From Anaerolinea sp. (lineage in GTDB: Bacteria; Chloroflexota; Anaerolineae; Aggregatilineales; Aggregatilineaceae), in contig DYEN01000038.1 in assembly GCA_020725705.1 (NCBI GenBank), positions 1 to 36,334 on the forward strand: a stretch of 36,334 bases of DNA, given 5' to 3'. The notes under the pieces were generated by a model. The model did not search any database. It saw only the letters and a list, made by a program, of their open reading frames with translations, and was not told the DNA's origin. Every line of letters begins with the position of its first letter. Position 1 is the stretch's first letter. Positions 1 to 9,193 of this stretch are shown in pieces. Both the position numbers and the translations under genes were made by a program.

Positions 1-849
1 GCCGACGTGATCCTGGCCCTGGCGCCGGAAACCAACGGCGAGGTCGCCTACCGCGCTTTCAAGGCCGAGGAGCAAAAGGTCGGGCTGCCGCTGGCCGATC
101 TAGCCGAGGGCACGCGCGGCGTCCGCTATCGCTTCAGCGATCTGACGCAGCAACCGCGCCGCGTGCTGACCACGCCCACCTGGACCGGGATCATCAACAA
201 CGGGCGCGCGTACTCGGCCTATTGCCTGAACGTCGAGCGCAAGGTCCCCTGGCGCACGCTGACCGGGCGCCAGCACTTCTATCTCGATCACGAGGGCTAT
301 CTGGCGTTTGGCGAACACCTGCCCACCTTCAAGCCCAAGATCGACCCGCTGGCGCATGGCGATCTGCTCAAGACTCAGGACGACGGGCGCTCGCTGATGC
401 TCAACTTCCTGACACCGCATGGCAAGTGGCAGATCCACACCACCTACTCGGACAACCTGCGGATGCGCACGCTCTCGCGCGGGGTGGAGCCGTTCTGGAT
501 GAACGACCAGGACGCCGCGCAGATCGGCATCGAGGACAACGACTGGGTCGAGGTCTACAACGATCACGGCGTCGTGGTCACGCGGGCAATTGTCACGGCA
601 CGCCTGCCGCGTGGACTGTGCATGATCTACCACGCCACCGAGCGGACGCTCTCCGTGCCCAAGTCTCCACTGCGTGGCGGGCGCCGGGCAGGTGGCCACA
701 ACAGCCTGACCCGCGCGCGCCTCAAGCCCGTGCTGATGGTCGGCGGCTACGGTCAGTTCACCTACGGCTTCAACTATTGGGGGCCGACCGGTGTCAACCG
801 CGACACGTTCGTGATGGTCCGCAAGCTCGACGGCGCGCCGCAGTGGTGA
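1..849 (+). CDS. narG: Respiratory nitrate reductase alpha subunit, C-terminal part (truncated by window start)
   Basis: Open frame from base 1; C-terminal NarG-like motifs ([79 protein letters not shown]); followed directly by narH, narJ, narI. Confidence 0.95.
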   Translation, partial: ADVILALAPETNGEVAYRAFKAEEQKVGLPLADLAEGTRGVRYRFSDLTQQPRRVLTTPTWTGIINNGRAYSAYCLNVERKVPWRTLTGRQHFYLDHEGYLAFGEHLPTFKPKIDPLAHGDLLKTQDDGRSLMLNFLTPHGKWQIHTTYSDNLRMRTLSRGVEPFWMNDQDAAQIGIEDNDWVEVYNDHGVVVTRAIVTARLPRGLCMIYHATERTLSVPKSPLRGGRRAGGHNSLTRARLKPVLMVGGYGQFTYGFNYWGPTGVNRDTFVMVRKLDGAPQW

Positions 850-889
850 GCCGGCGGGTACCTGCGCGCATACCGGAAAGGAACGCACG

Positions 890-2395
890 ATGAGGATTCA
901 GGCGCAGATCTCGATGGTGTTCCACCTGGACAAGTGCATCGGCTGCCACACCTGCAGCATCGCCTGCAAGAACATCTGGACCGATCGCCAGGGCGCGGAA
1001 TATATGTGGTGGAACAACGTCGAAACCAAACCCGGCACCGGCTACCCGACACAGTGGGAAGATCAGACCCGCTACAGAGGCGGATGGGAGAAGAAGGGCG
1101 ACCGGCTCAAGCTGCGGATGAACTCGCGGCTGGGGGCGCTGGGCAACATCTACTACAACCCGCACCTGCCCACGCTGGACGATTACTACGAGCCGTGGTC
1201 CTACGAGTACGACAACCTGTTCAGCGCCCCCGCGGGCGACGACCAGCCGACCGCGCACCCTATCTCGCAGATCACGGGCAAGCCGATCGAGATCCAGGCC
1301 GGGCCGAACTGGGACGACGACCTGAGCGGCTCGCCGGTCTACGCCGCCAACGACCCGAACCTGGCCGACCTCAGCGACGAGGACCGCGCCATGCTGTTCG
1401 AGATCGAACGGCTGGTCTTCTTCTACCTGCCGCGCATCTGCAACCACTGCTTGAACGCGGGCTGCGCCGCGGCCTGCCCGTCCGGCGCGATCTATAAGCG
1501 CGGCGAAGACGGGATCGTGCTGGTGGACCAGGAGAAATGCCGCGGCTGGCGGATGTGCATCACGGGCTGCCCCTACAAGAAGGTCTACTACAACTGGTCG
1601 ACCGGCAAGTCCGAAAAGTGCATCCTGTGCTACCCGCGCCTGGAAACCGGCCAGGCCCCGGCTTGCTTCCACTCGTGCGTGGGGCGGATCCGCTATCTGG
1701 GTGTGCTGCTCTACGACGCCGACCGCGTGACCGAAGCCGCGGCGGTGGATGATCGCGCGCTGGTGGGCGCGCAGCGCGCCATCCTGATGGACCCCTTCGA
1801 CCCCCAGGTGATCGCCGCGGCGCGTGCCAACGGCGTGCCCGACGGCATGATTGAAGCCGCGCAGAAATCGCCGGTGTACAGGTTCGTCAAGGAATGGCAG
1901 CTCGCGCTGCCGTTGCATCCCGAGTTCCGCACCGTGCCGATGCTGTTCTACGTCCCGCCGATGCTGCCGGTCCAGGCCACGCTGTCCGACGGGCACGTCA
2001 ACCTGGCGGCGGGCGAAGATGACCCGGTGGCGCTGTTCGGCTCGATTGAGCAGGCGCGCGTCCCGCTGGCCTACATGGCGCGGCTGTTCAGCGCGGGCAA
2101 CACCGACGAGATCGTGCGCGTCTACCGCAAGCTGCTGGCGGTGCGCGTTTACCGGCGCGCACAAAGCGCGGGCGATGTGCCCCCCGCCGAGGCAGTGCGC
2201 ATCCTGGCCGACGCCGGCCTGACGCCCGACAGCGCCGAGGCGATCTTCAAGCTGACCGCGACCCCCACCTTTGAGGATCGCTTTGTCATCCCGCCGATGG
2301 CGCGCGAGGTCAGCATCGAGTCGGTGATCGATCCGCTGACGCACAAGCAGGGCGCGGGCTTCGGCTTCCGGCAAGACGCCAGGCGAGGGCAATGA
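890..2395 (+). CDS. narH: Respiratory nitrate reductase beta subunit (Fe-S)
   Basis: CIGCHTCSIACKNIW, CNHCLNAGCAAACPSGAIYKR, CRGWRMCITGCPYKKVYYNW, KCILCYPRLETGQAPACFHSCVGRIRYLGVLLYDAD; the Trp in CRGWRMC is typical of the NarH [3Fe-4S] site. Confidence 0.97.
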   Translation: MRIQAQISMVFHLDKCIGCHTCSIACKNIWTDRQGAEYMWWNNVETKPGTGYPTQWEDQTRYRGGWEKKGDRLKLRMNSRLGALGNIYYNPHLPTLDDYYEPWSYEYDNLFSAPAGDDQPTAHPISQITGKPIEIQAGPNWDDDLSGSPVYAANDPNLADLSDEDRAMLFEIERLVFFYLPRICNHCLNAGCAAACPSGAIYKRGEDGIVLVDQEKCRGWRMCITGCPYKKVYYNWSTGKSEKCILCYPRLETGQAPACFHSCVGRIRYLGVLLYDADRVTEAAAVDDRALVGAQRAILMDPFDPQVIAAARANGVPDGMIEAAQKSPVYRFVKEWQLALPLHPEFRTVPMLFYVPPMLPVQATLSDGHVNLAAGEDDPVALFGSIEQARVPLAYMARLFSAGNTDEIVRVYRKLLAVRVYRRAQSAGDVPPAEAVRILADAGLTPDSAEAIFKLTATPTFEDRFVIPPMAREVSIESVIDPLTHKQGAGFGFRQDARRGQ

Positions 2396-2907
2396 TGATC
2401 CCGGATATGACGGCTACCACTACAGCTCCCCTGTGCCGCGTCCTGGCGCCGCTGCTTGACTATCCCACGTCCGCGCTGCCGGCCCAGACCGGCGCGGCGG
2501 CAGAGGCGTTGCGCGCGGCGCGATCGCGGGCTGCGGGGCCACTCGAGGCGTTCGCCGCGTTCGTGGCAGATTCATCGTCCGGCGCGCTCGAAGAGTTGTA
2601 CACGCGCACCTTTGACCTCAAACCGGTCGCTTACCCGTATGTCGGGTTCCAGTTGTTCGGCGAGACCTACCGGCGCGGCGAGTTCCTCGTCCTGCTGCGA
2701 GCGCGCTACCGCGCCGCCGGGTTCGCCGTCGAGGGGGAACTGCCCGACCACCTGGCGGTGATCACGCGCTTTCTGGCGGAGCATCCCGACCCCGACCTGG
2801 TGGCAGAAGGCGTCATCCCGGCGCTGGAGAAGATGCTCCCCGCGTTGGTGGATAACCCTTTCCGGCTCGTCTTGCAGGGGCTTCTGCTGGTGATGCAAGG
2901 GAAGTGA
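2392..2907 (+). CDS. narJ: Nitrate reductase molybdenum cofactor assembly chaperone
   Basis: 171 aa, position between narH and narI, ATGA overlap with narH stop, NarJ-like YVGFQLFGETYRRGEFLVLLRARYR..LPDHLAVITRFL. Confidence 0.92.
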   Translation: MMIPDMTATTTAPLCRVLAPLLDYPTSALPAQTGAAAEALRAARSRAAGPLEAFAAFVADSSSGALEELYTRTFDLKPVAYPYVGFQLFGETYRRGEFLVLLRARYRAAGFAVEGELPDHLAVITRFLAEHPDPDLVAEGVIPALEKMLPALVDNPFRLVLQGLLLVMQGK

Positions 2908-2911
2908 GCTA

Positions 2912-3583
2912 ATGGCCGACAACGTTTTGTTTATCGCGTTTCCGTATGCCGCCGTGCTCGTTGCCGTCGTCATGAGCGTCTACCGCTACTTCGACCACCG
3001 CTTCACCTACTCCAGCCTGTCGTCTCAGTTTCTGGAGCGCGAGCAGCTTTCGTGGAGTTCGGTGGCGTGGCACTACAGCATCCTGATCATCCTGCTGGCG
3101 CACGTGCTGGCGGCGCTTTTTCCGGGGTTGTGGGGCGCGCTGCTGGGCGGGCAGTTTCGCCTGTATCTGATGGAGATCACTGGGATGGGGCTGGCGCTGG
3201 TCGCCATCCTCAGCGTGATCGCCTTCATCTGGCGCCGGTTGACGAATCCGCGTGTCCGCGCCGTGACCACGCGCGGAGACTGGGTGTTGCTGGCAGCGTT
3301 GCTGGCCCAGGTCGCGCTTGGCTTTCTGACCGCGCTGCTGTATCGCTGGGGCGCGGTTTGGTACCTGCACACGGCTGTACCCTGGCTGGAGTCGCTGGTG
3401 CGGCTCAACCCGCAGATCGACGCGATCGCCCCGCTGCCCTGGCTGATCAAGCTGCATTTCCTGGGCGGGTTTGTCATTGTGGCGCTGGTCCCGTTCACGC
3501 GGCTGGTGCACGCCTTCACCTTCCCGCTGAGCTACGTCTGGCGGCCGTATCGCGTGGTGGTCTGGAACCGGCGCGCGCACTAA
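2912..3583 (+). CDS. narI: Respiratory nitrate reductase gamma subunit (cytochrome b)
   Basis: Multi-TM, paired His ([12 protein letters not shown] and [25 protein letters not shown]) typical of NarI. Confidence 0.95.
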   Translation: MADNVLFIAFPYAAVLVAVVMSVYRYFDHRFTYSSLSSQFLEREQLSWSSVAWHYSILIILLAHVLAALFPGLWGALLGGQFRLYLMEITGMGLALVAILSVIAFIWRRLTNPRVRAVTTRGDWVLLAALLAQVALGFLTALLYRWGAVWYLHTAVPWLESLVRLNPQIDAIAPLPWLIKLHFLGGFVIVALVPFTRLVHAFTFPLSYVWRPYRVVVWNRRAH

Positions 3584-3605
3584 GCGTGCCCGGGCCGGCC
3601 AGAAT

Positions 3606-4694
3606 GTGCGTAAAATGACCGAGAATTCGCTGCGCGAGCAGGTGCGGGTCCTGTTTCCGGGCTATTTCGCCCTGGTCATGGCGACGGGCATCGTCTCGAT
3701 CGCCTGCTACCTGCTGGAGATGGTGGCCTTGGCCGAGGCGCTGTTTGTGCTCAACGTCGTGTTCTACGCGGCGCTGTGGGCGCTGACGCTGGCGCGCGCA
3801 GCGCTCTACCCGCGCCTGCTGGTCGCAGACCTGACCCGGCACGCCAGCGGCCCCGGCTTTTTCACCGTGGTCGCGGGGACGTGCGTGCTGGGCAGCCAGT
3901 TTGTCATCCTGCGCGGCGATACGTCGAGCGCGGCGGCGCTGTGGGTTCTGGGCGTGGCGCTGTGGCTCGGTCTGATCTATGCCTTTTTCACGGCGGTGAC
4001 CGTGCGCGAGGACAAGCCGCCGCTGGACAAGGGGATTAACGGCGCGTGGCTGATCGCCGTCGTGTCCACTCAGTCGATCGCGGTACTCGGCACGTTGCTG
4101 GCCCCGCGCTTTGACGCCTACCAGCGCGAGGTATTGTTCTTCACGCTGGGGATGTATCTGCTCGGCTGTATGCTCTACATCCTGATCATCTCGCTCATCT
4201 TCTACCGCTTTCTGTTTTTCAGCATCGCGCCGGACGAGCTGACGCCCCCCTACTGGATCAACATGGGCGCGGTCGCGATCACGACCCTGGCCGGGGCGAC
4301 GCTGATCTTGCAGGCGGGGCGGTGGAGCTTCCTGGGGGACCTGCTGCCGTTCCTCAAGGGGTTCACGCTGTTCTTCTGGGCGTCGGGCACGTGGTGGATT
4401 CCACTGCTGGTGCTGCTTGGCGTCTGGCGGCACCTTGTCAAACGCTTTCCCCTGCGCTATCACCCGGCCTATTGGGGGATGGTCTTCCCGCTGGGGATGT
4501 ACACCACCTCGACCCTGCGGCTGGCGCAGGCAACCGGGCTGGAGTTCCTCGAAGTCATCCCGCGCTATTTTGTCTACGTGGCGCTGCTGGCTTGGCTGGC
4601 GACCTTCGCCGGTCTGGCACAGCGCGTGCTGGCGCTGGCGCTCGATTGGGTTCGGGCGCGCGGCCCGCTCGACGCACACAACACGGCCCGCTGA
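3606..4694 (+). CDS. TDT/SLAC1-TehA family transporter (tellurite-resistance/dicarboxylate transporter family)
   Basis: [23 protein letters not shown], about ten hydrophobic segments, C-terminal [26 protein letters not shown] start at 3606 or ATG at 3615. Confidence 0.85.
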   Translation: MRKMTENSLREQVRVLFPGYFALVMATGIVSIACYLLEMVALAEALFVLNVVFYAALWALTLARAALYPRLLVADLTRHASGPGFFTVVAGTCVLGSQFVILRGDTSSAAALWVLGVALWLGLIYAFFTAVTVREDKPPLDKGINGAWLIAVVSTQSIAVLGTLLAPRFDAYQREVLFFTLGMYLLGCMLYILIISLIFYRFLFFSIAPDELTPPYWINMGAVAITTLAGATLILQAGRWSFLGDLLPFLKGFTLFFWASGTWWIPLLVLLGVWRHLVKRFPLRYHPAYWGMVFPLGMYTTSTLRLAQATGLEFLEVIPRYFVYVALLAWLATFAGLAQRVLALALDWVRARGPLDAHNTAR

Positions 4695-4762
4695 CAGCAT
4701 CACTCGCCTCCGCACCGGCGCAGCAATGTTGCTAAAATCGGTGCACAGAAGGAGGTAACGCG

Positions 4763-5233
4763 ATGCACTGGCACGAACTGGGCCGTACACGATCCGGACT
4801 GGTGGCGCCCGACTTCGCGCTGCAATCCGGGACCGGCGAGACGATCACGCGCACGCAGTTTCGCCAACGGGCTCATCTGGTGCTGTTCTTTGCCCCGCGT
4901 GACGCCGTTCAGGCGCCGGCTGCGCAACTGCGCGCGCTGGACGCCAGCCGCGAGCGCTTCGCCGAAGCCTCGGCGCACGCCTTCGTCATCGCTGAGGTGC
5001 CCGCCGGTGTGCATGAATCCGCCTGGCTGCTGGCCGATCCGGGCGGGGCAGTGCGGGCGAGCTATGCCAGGCTGTTCCCCGAAGGGCACGAACCGGGCGC
5101 CGGCGAGCCGTTTGCTGTGGTGCTCGATCGCTACGGGGCGCCATGGTACGCCGGGCATGGCGCGCTGGATGACGCGGCCATCGACGAGGCGCTTACCAGG
5201 CTGTGGGCCATCGAATACGACTGTCCGGAGTGA
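4763..5233 (+). CDS. Peroxiredoxin/AhpC-TSA-like (thioredoxin-fold) protein lacking the usual active-site Cys
   Basis: GLVAPDFALQSGTGETITRTQFRQRAHLVLFFAPRDA pattern; only Cys is near the C-terminus (YDCPE); strong RBS aaggaggt upstream. Confidence 0.65.
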   Translation: MHWHELGRTRSGLVAPDFALQSGTGETITRTQFRQRAHLVLFFAPRDAVQAPAAQLRALDASRERFAEASAHAFVIAEVPAGVHESAWLLADPGGAVRASYARLFPEGHEPGAGEPFAVVLDRYGAPWYAGHGALDDAAIDEALTRLWAIEYDCPE

Positions 5234-5465
5234 GTGCACCCTGAGTGGCCCGTGTGGTCCTGAAACCCCTCTTGGGGAGAGCGTGAAGCGGTAAGATCGG
5301 CGCTGATGCGGTGCCGGGTTCTCTGTCCGTTTCGGCCAAAACCTGGCACAATCATTGGATCATGCGCCGCCGGTTTGGCGCGTGTCTGGTTGAATGCGCG
5401 TTGGGGACCGGATGGGTTGGTTGTCGACCGGCCGGGTAAAAGCCGGGTACTGAGGACGATTGTAG

Positions 5466-6122
5466 ATGCTTCCATTGCCGCTGCGTGTCCTGATCGTGGA
5501 CGATCATAATATGTTCCGGCAGGCGCTGGCCTCGCTGCTGAAATCACGCCCGGATGTGGTGACGCTGGTTGGCGAGGCGGCGGATAGCTGCCGCGCCTTG
5601 GAGCTGGCCCGCGAGCTGCGGCCCGATGTGGTCCTGCTCGACGTGCTGATGCCGGGGTGCGGCGGCACGGAAATCGCGCGGCAGTTACGCTCGATTCTGC
5701 CGAAGAGCAAGATCATCATGCTCTCGGCTTCGAGCGAGTACGAGCACATCCGCGAGGCGGTTGTCGCCGGGGCGGACGGCTACCTGACCAAGAGCCTGAG
5801 CGCGAAGAAGCTGTTCGATCTGCTGCAGGACGCCGCCGGCGGCAAGGTGGTGATCACGGCGGATGTGGCCGCCGCGCTGTTTGAGCAGATCGCCCACTCC
5901 GCACAGCCGGAGCCGGGCGCCGAGGCCGTACCCGAGCTGCTGGACGAACTGGATGACGCGATCTGCCGGATGGTGGCGGACGGCGCGACAAACGCCGAGA
6001 TCGCGAAGGCGCTGGGGATCAGCCCGCACACCGTCCGCTCGCACCTCAGCCAGATTTTGCGTGCCCTGGGGCTGGAGAACCGCACGCAGCTTGCGGTCTA
6101 CGTCAAAGCCCACCGCCTGTGA
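5466..6122 (+). CDS. NarL/FixJ-type response regulator (receiver plus LuxR HTH)
   Basis: LRVLIVDDHNMFRQAL, DVVLLDVLMPG, GADGYLTKS, NAEIAKALGISPHTVRSHLSQILRALGLENRTQLAVY. Confidence 0.95.
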   Translation: MLPLPLRVLIVDDHNMFRQALASLLKSRPDVVTLVGEAADSCRALELARELRPDVVLLDVLMPGCGGTEIARQLRSILPKSKIIMLSASSEYEHIREAVVAGADGYLTKSLSAKKLFDLLQDAAGGKVVITADVAAALFEQIAHSAQPEPGAEAVPELLDELDDAICRMVADGATNAEIAKALGISPHTVRSHLSQILRALGLENRTQLAVYVKAHRL

Positions 6123-6159
6123 CACTGCAGGGCTGTTGCATCACCGGGCGCAGGCAGCA

Positions 6160-6198
6160 ATCAGCGGGCCGGTCAGTCGCACCCACCGGCCCGCTGAT
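6160..6198. terminator. Likely bidirectional transcription terminator between convergent genes
   Basis: 14-bp perfect stem atcagcgggccggt / accggcccgctgat between converging response regulator (+) and S10 peptidase (-). Confidence 0.75.
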
Positions 6199-6215
6199 GG
6201 TGCGGCCAGTCCGGC

Positions 6216-7700
6216 TCAGGCGCCGGGCAGGGCCGCCTGCGCAAAGGCGGTCACGTCCGCTTTGAACCTGGCGAGCGATTGCACGTCGAGGTAGAACATG
6301 TGCCCGGCCTCGTAGGTAGTCAGGGTGATGTTGGCGCGCAGCGACGGCTCCAGTCCCATGTGGCTGAGCGTGTACTGCGTGGCGAAATGCGGCGTCGCCA
6401 GATCGTAATACCCCATCGCGATCAGTACCTTCATATACCGGTTCTTGGCGAGCGCGCTGCGCAGCGCCTCGCTGGTGTCCGGGAACTTGCCGCGCTCCCA
6501 CTCCCAGTTCTCGCCGACGCTGCGGCTGAGAATCTCGTATTTGACGTCGCTTTCGTAGCGCAGCACCTCGCGGTGGTACTGGTAGAGCATGGCGGTGTAG
6601 GGCGCCATGATGGCCGCCATCGCCGGGTCAAACTCCGGCGCCTCGGTGATGCCCAGCCGGTCGATCCCGACGAAGCGCGAGTCGAGCCGGCCCACCGTCC
6701 GGCGCCGGTCGCGCAGCAGTTCCTTGAAGAAGTAGCGGTCGGCAATGCGCAGGTCACTGTGGTCGATGAAGCGCGGCTCCAGGCCGGTGTAGTACGCCAG
6801 CCGCTCGATCACGGCGGCGCGCTCGTCGGCGGCGAGCCGGTCCCCTTTGCCCAGCGCGACGGTGTACTCGCTCGCTGCCCAGGCTTCGACCTCGGCCAGC
6901 ACCTCGGCCAGGGGTCTGCTTTGCAGCGCGTCCGGTAGTTTGTGGTGATACCAGGCTGTGGCCGTATAGGTGGGCAGGAAGAGGATGTACGGCAGGTCGT
7001 TGCCGTGCGTGAACTCTAGCGTCTGGAAATTGAGCACGGTTGAGATCAGCACCAGCCCGTTGAAGGCGATCCCCTGATCGAACAGGTAGCCGGCTAGGGC
7101 CGCCGCGCGCGTGGTTCCATAGCTCTCGCCGGCCAGGAACAGGGGCGAGTGCCAGCGTTTGTTGCGCGTCAGGTAGAGCCGGATGAACTCGCCGACCGCC
7201 TTGACGTCGTTTTCCACGCTCCAGAATTCCTTGGCCTTCTCCGGGTCAGCGGAACGGCTGTAGCCGGTTCCGACCGGATCGATGAAAACCAGGTCCGCCC
7301 AGTCCAGCCAGGTGTAGGCGTTATCTTCGAGGCGGAAGGGCGGGGCGGGCATCCAGCCTTCATCCTGCATACGCACGCGCCTGGGGCCGAGCGCGCCCAG
7401 ATGCAGCCAGACGGACGACGAGCCGGGGCCGCCGTTGAAGACGAACACCAGCGGGCGCACAGACCGATCGGCGACCTCGTTGAGCGTATACGCGGTGAAG
7501 AAGATCCCTGCCGTGATCTCGTCCTTCTCCGGGTCGCGGAGCGGGATGATCCCGGCGGCGGCGGTGTAGGCGAGCGTCCGGTCATCGAGGGCGATCGTGT
7601 GCTGCGTCTCGACCGGTGGCTCGTCGGGAATGGTGCGCCTGGCAGGGGGTGTGTCTTGGGGTTTCTTGTCTTTTTCGTTGGACGCTTTCTCGTCGGACAT
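6216..7700 (-). CDS. S10-type serine carboxypeptidase-like protein
   Basis: FVFNGGPGSSSVWLHLGALGPRR, LFLAGESYGTTRAAALAGYL, GYYDLATPH, YEAGHMFYLD (Ser/Asp/His motifs); start taken as MSDEKAS. Confidence 0.9.
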   Translation of the reverse strand: MSDEKASNEKDKKPQDTPPARRTIPDEPPVETQHTIALDDRTLAYTAAAGIIPLRDPEKDEITAGIFFTAYTLNEVADRSVRPLVFVFNGGPGSSSVWLHLGALGPRRVRMQDEGWMPAPPFRLEDNAYTWLDWADLVFIDPVGTGYSRSADPEKAKEFWSVENDVKAVGEFIRLYLTRNKRWHSPLFLAGESYGTTRAAALAGYLFDQGIAFNGLVLISTVLNFQTLEFTHGNDLPYILFLPTYTATAWYHHKLPDALQSRPLAEVLAEVEAWAASEYTVALGKGDRLAADERAAVIERLAYYTGLEPRFIDHSDLRIADRYFFKELLRDRRRTVGRLDSRFVGIDRLGITEAPEFDPAMAAIMAPYTAMLYQYHREVLRYESDVKYEILSRSVGENWEWERGKFPDTSEALRSALAKNRYMKVLIAMGYYDLATPHFATQYTLSHMGLEPSLRANITLTTYEAGHMFYLDVQSLARFKADVTAFAQAALPGA

Positions 7701-7828
7701 GATTACTTTCTCTTTTCGCACCAAGCCTCACAGCCCGTAATTGTAGGCCGGGCGGTGATCCCGTCAAACCGGCGCATGCGGCAGCCGCCCGGTTTGCCCT
7801 GTTTGGGCGCTGTCTTTGGCGAAAATCC

Positions 7829-9151
7829 GTGTACAATCAGCAGCGTGATCGGACGCACCAGGATACGCCTGTGAGACCCACAACCCCTCTCGGTCGCATC
7901 GCCAGTTCGCTTGGATATCCGGATACCAGTCAGGTTTCGCCCCCGCGGCGCCGGGGGCTGCGGGCGTTTTGGCTCGATGGGCTGTTTTCCTCGCTGTCGG
8001 GTGGGTTTGCGGACCCCTACTACACGCTCTATCTGCTGAGTCTGGGCGCGAACAACGCCCAGATCGGCCTGGTCAACACCATGAACCAGCTTGCGGGTGC
8101 GGTGCTGGCCTTTCCCGGCGCGGCGATCGCCGACCGGACGGGCCGCTACAAGGCGATGGTGCTGCTGGCCGGGGTGCTGAGCCGCCTGATGTGGATCGTG
8201 ATGCTGCTGGCGCCCTGGGTGTTCGGCGGCACCGGTGCCGTGTGGCTGATCATGGCGGCCTGGGTTGGCCTCTCGGCGGTGGGCGCGCTGGCAAATGGGG
8301 CGTGGACGGCCCTCTCGGCGGACCTGGTGCCGGCGCGCCTGCGGGGCGGCTATTTCGCCTCGCGCAACATCATCATGCAGCTTGTGCGGCTGATGGCGAT
8401 CCCGCTCGCCGGGCAGATCGTGTACGCGGTGGGCGAGCCGGGCGGGTACCAGGTCGCGCTGGGGATCGCGTTTGTGATCGGGATGATCGCCGTCTACTAC
8501 TACAGCCAGATCCCCGAACACAGCGGCGCAAGCACCGTCGAGCGGCTGGGCCTACGCGCGGTGATGCAGAACTTGAAGCACCTGCCGACCTTCTCGCGCT
8601 TCATCGTCAGCCATTCGACGCTGTACCTGGGCGTGATGATCAGCGGGCCGTTCATCACCGTCTACATGGTCGAGGAAGCAGGGTTCAACGTCAGCATCAT
8701 CAGCCTGGTGACGACCGTTTCGGTGCTGTTCACGCTGATCGGCATGCGCGTGATGGGCCGCCTGCACGACCGCTTCGGGATCACCTGGACGATGCGCTTC
8801 GGCCTGTTGATCCCGGTGATTCCCGTCGCCTGGTTGTGGGTTCAGCACCCGTGGCAGGCGTATCTGGTCGAGGCGATGGCGGCGCTGACCTGGGCCGGGT
8901 ACAACCTGGGGGCCTTTAACCTGCTGCTCGCCAGTACGCCCAACGAACACCGCCCGCAGTATGTGGCGATCCACACCACCATCATTTCGGTGGTGGGTGC
9001 GGTTGGTCCGCTGTTGGGCGGGTGGCTGCTGGAACTGTTGGATTTCGCGCCCGTCTTCTGGCTTTCGATGGCCGTGCGCGGGGCGGGGATGCTGCTGTTT
9101 CTCGCGCTGGTACGCGAGCCGGAAGTGCCCCCTGAAGCGGTCGACGAATAG
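7829..9151 (+). CDS. Major facilitator superfamily transporter
   Basis: About 12 TM segments, GLFSSLSGGFADPYYTLYLLSLGANNAQIGLVNTMNQLAGAVLAFPGAAIADRTGRYK; start uncertain (GTG 7829 or GTG 7871). Confidence 0.88.
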   Translation: MYNQQRDRTHQDTPVRPTTPLGRIASSLGYPDTSQVSPPRRRGLRAFWLDGLFSSLSGGFADPYYTLYLLSLGANNAQIGLVNTMNQLAGAVLAFPGAAIADRTGRYKAMVLLAGVLSRLMWIVMLLAPWVFGGTGAVWLIMAAWVGLSAVGALANGAWTALSADLVPARLRGGYFASRNIIMQLVRLMAIPLAGQIVYAVGEPGGYQVALGIAFVIGMIAVYYYSQIPEHSGASTVERLGLRAVMQNLKHLPTFSRFIVSHSTLYLGVMISGPFITVYMVEEAGFNVSIISLVTTVSVLFTLIGMRVMGRLHDRFGITWTMRFGLLIPVIPVAWLWVQHPWQAYLVEAMAALTWAGYNLGAFNLLLASTPNEHRPQYVAIHTTIISVVGAVGPLLGGWLLELLDFAPVFWLSMAVRGAGMLLFLALVREPEVPPEAVDE

Positions 9152-9193
9152 CCGTGCCTGCACACGAGGGGCACGTACGCTCTGCAGACCACG

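Noticed and set aside
1-849. NarGH as a nitrite oxidoreductase (NXR) rather than nitrate reductase
   Set aside because: Nitrolancea-type NXR is NarG-like, but presence of narJ and narI directly downstream and the visible C-terminus fit ordinary NarGHJI; the catalytic region is outside the window, so direction cannot be decided.
794-2392. Long antisense ORF (532 aa) opposite narH
   Set aside because: Low-complexity Arg/Ala/His/Val-rich translation typical of the reverse frame of GC-rich genes; fully covered by a well-supported narH.
3516-4790. Antisense ORF (424 aa) opposite narI end/TDT gene
   Set aside because: Arg/Gln-rich shadow translation with no domain signature; the sense strand encodes a clear membrane transporter.
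5340-5360. TGGCAC-aatca-TTGGA, sigma54-like promoter upstream of the response regulator
   Set aside because: Lacks the invariant GC at -12, and no sigma54 activator is present in the window.
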